A stretch of 5,382 nucleotides of DNA. It comes from Desulfobacteraceae bacterium (lineage in GTDB: Bacteria; Desulfobacterota; Desulfobacteria; Desulfobacterales; UBA11574). Below, in pieces: positions 4,988 to 5,382 of this stretch. The notes under the pieces are model-generated. The model had not been told where the DNA came from, made no database searches, and saw only the letters and a program-made list of their open reading frames with translations. Numbering within the stretch: the stretch's first letter is position 1; each line of letters begins with the position of its first letter. A program made the translations under genes and the position numbers. The stretch is from the NCBI GenBank assembly GCA_003486165.1, contig DNGT01000006.1, forward strand, positions 704 through 6,085, written 5' to 3'.

Positions 4988-4994
4988 AAAGGAG
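4988..4994 (+). promoter_or_regulatory. Strong ribosome binding site fixing the start of the CxxC protein
   Basis: AAAGGAG with a 7-nt spacer precedes the ATG at 5002. This selects that ATG over the in-frame GTG at 4972, and is the best evidence that the short gene is translated. Confidence 0.75.
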
Positions 4995-5001
4995 AAAAAA
5001 G

Positions 5002-5211
5002 ATGAGAGATTATAAAAACATTATAGAAGAATATCGCCATGCAGACTTTGAAAAGCGCCTGTATCTTTTTCTGTCACATCGGTCGCTTAGAGATGAATTT
5101 TTAGAAATCGATCAAAGCGATACATCCGTTGGATTTTCAGCAAAGCCCATCAAAAACAAATGTGGTATGTGCGGAAATTGGGGGCAAAGTTTGATCGGTG
5201 CGTTAAAATAA
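5002..5211 (+). CDS. Small CxxC-containing protein of unknown function
   Basis: A 69-residue protein I do not recognise as a named family. Residues 1-40 are charged and look helical (MRDYKNIIEEY, then FEKRLYLFLSHRSLRDEFLEID). A polar linker follows, then a C-terminal C54-G-M-C57 in the context KCGMCGNW. One CxxC cannot form a full zinc site alone, so metal binding would need a dimer or partner; a redox role is also possible. There is no signal peptide or membrane segment. A strong Shine-Dalgarno supports translation. It lies 71 bp after the hydrolase on the same strand without a clear terminator between, so it may be the last gene of the tetR-hydrolase transcript or have its own promoter. Its stop is two bases from that of a convergent minus-strand frame. 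Confidence 0.7.
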   Translation: MRDYKNIIEEYRHADFEKRLYLFLSHRSLRDEFLEIDQSDTSVGFSAKPIKNKCGMCGNWGQSLIGALK

Positions 5212-5213
5212 AA

Positions 5214-5382
5214 TCATGTAACCATGTTATGAAACTGCGACTTTAACAACTTTTGGATCCCTTCCAAGGTTGGTTCAGCCAGCAGGGCCCGGGCATAAGC
5301 AGATGCAGCGCTTACGCTGAGATCGACGATCGTTTCCTGAACAGAGCGCAAAAAATGAGGATCAACACTAAAGGTTCTGAGC
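5214..5382 (-). CDS. C-terminal end of an unidentified protein (5' end outside window)
   Basis: On the minus strand a frame is open from the window edge to a TGA at 5214-5216, giving 55 residues; the other two minus frames contain stops. The peptide looks like real coding sequence: mostly helical, with the Ala-rich stretch SVSAASAYARALLAEPTLEG at about residues 22-41, then GIQKLLKSQFHNMVT to the end. It has no motif I can name. An Ala-rich helical tail is reminiscent of phasin-like or other coiled helical proteins, but this is a guess. It converges on the CxxC gene, with two bases between the stops, so the transcripts must overlap. It has no start codon in view. Confidence 0.5.
   Translation of the reverse strand, partial: LRTFSVDPHFLRSVQETIVDLSVSAASAYARALLAEPTLEGIQKLLKSQFHNMVT

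Noticed and set aside
4972..5001. GTG at 4972 as start of the CxxC protein
   Set aside because: It has no ribosome binding site, whereas ATG 5002 has AAAGGAG at ideal spacing, and the extra codons run through that site.
5322..5333. Third possible TetR operator (ATCGACGATCGT)
   Set aside because: Only the 8-bp half ACGATCGT is shared and the full core matches at 9 of 12 bases without symmetry; it lies in the apparent coding region of the minus gene.

Overview
The window holds an ordinary-looking stretch of chromosome of moderate base composition. Reading left to right, it carries the 3' part of thiM, a single-domain PilZ gene, a cobalamin-domain radical SAM enzyme, a TetR regulator with an alpha/beta hydrolase behind it, a 69-residue CxxC protein, and the tail of a convergent minus-strand gene. 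The gene mix and protein style (a B12-type radical SAM enzyme, PilZ, short CxxC proteins) suggest an anaerobic deltaproteobacterium of the Desulfobacterales kind. That is an inference from protein style; no marker gene is present. There is no mobile element, CRISPR array, tRNA or rRNA.

Positions 1-582 are thiM without its first 70 or so residues. A perfect 18-bp palindrome follows directly, then a gene-poor stretch to 971. The PilZ gene (972-1292) is a small stand-alone c-di-GMP receptor candidate.

The 467-bp gap 1293-1759 is the richest non-coding part. It contains a GC-rich stem-loop, a sigma70-type promoter with a Fur-box-like sequence in its spacer, a leader in which one segment could pair with either of two partners, and a second promoter with a perfect -35. 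All of this reads into the 481-residue B12-binding/radical SAM enzyme (1760-3205). The reading is that this iron-sulfur enzyme may be controlled by iron and by RNA structure, with the second promoter giving separate input.

The second module is tetR plus hydrolase (3407-4930). The tetR promoter has an 18-bp near-palindrome filling the space between -35 and -10. Its predicted transcription start falls on the A of the ATG with no Shine-Dalgarno, so the mRNA is probably leaderless. The 12-bp operator core recurs with one change, as a perfect palindrome, inside codons 13-16 of the hydrolase. This fits an autoregulated TetR-hydrolase pair that senses and processes an unknown ester or acyl compound.

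The last 450 bp hold the CxxC protein and, two bases beyond its stop, the stop of a minus-strand reading frame that leaves the window. I see no wholly new multi-gene system. The most unusual points are the regulatory architectures upstream of the radical SAM gene and at tetR.
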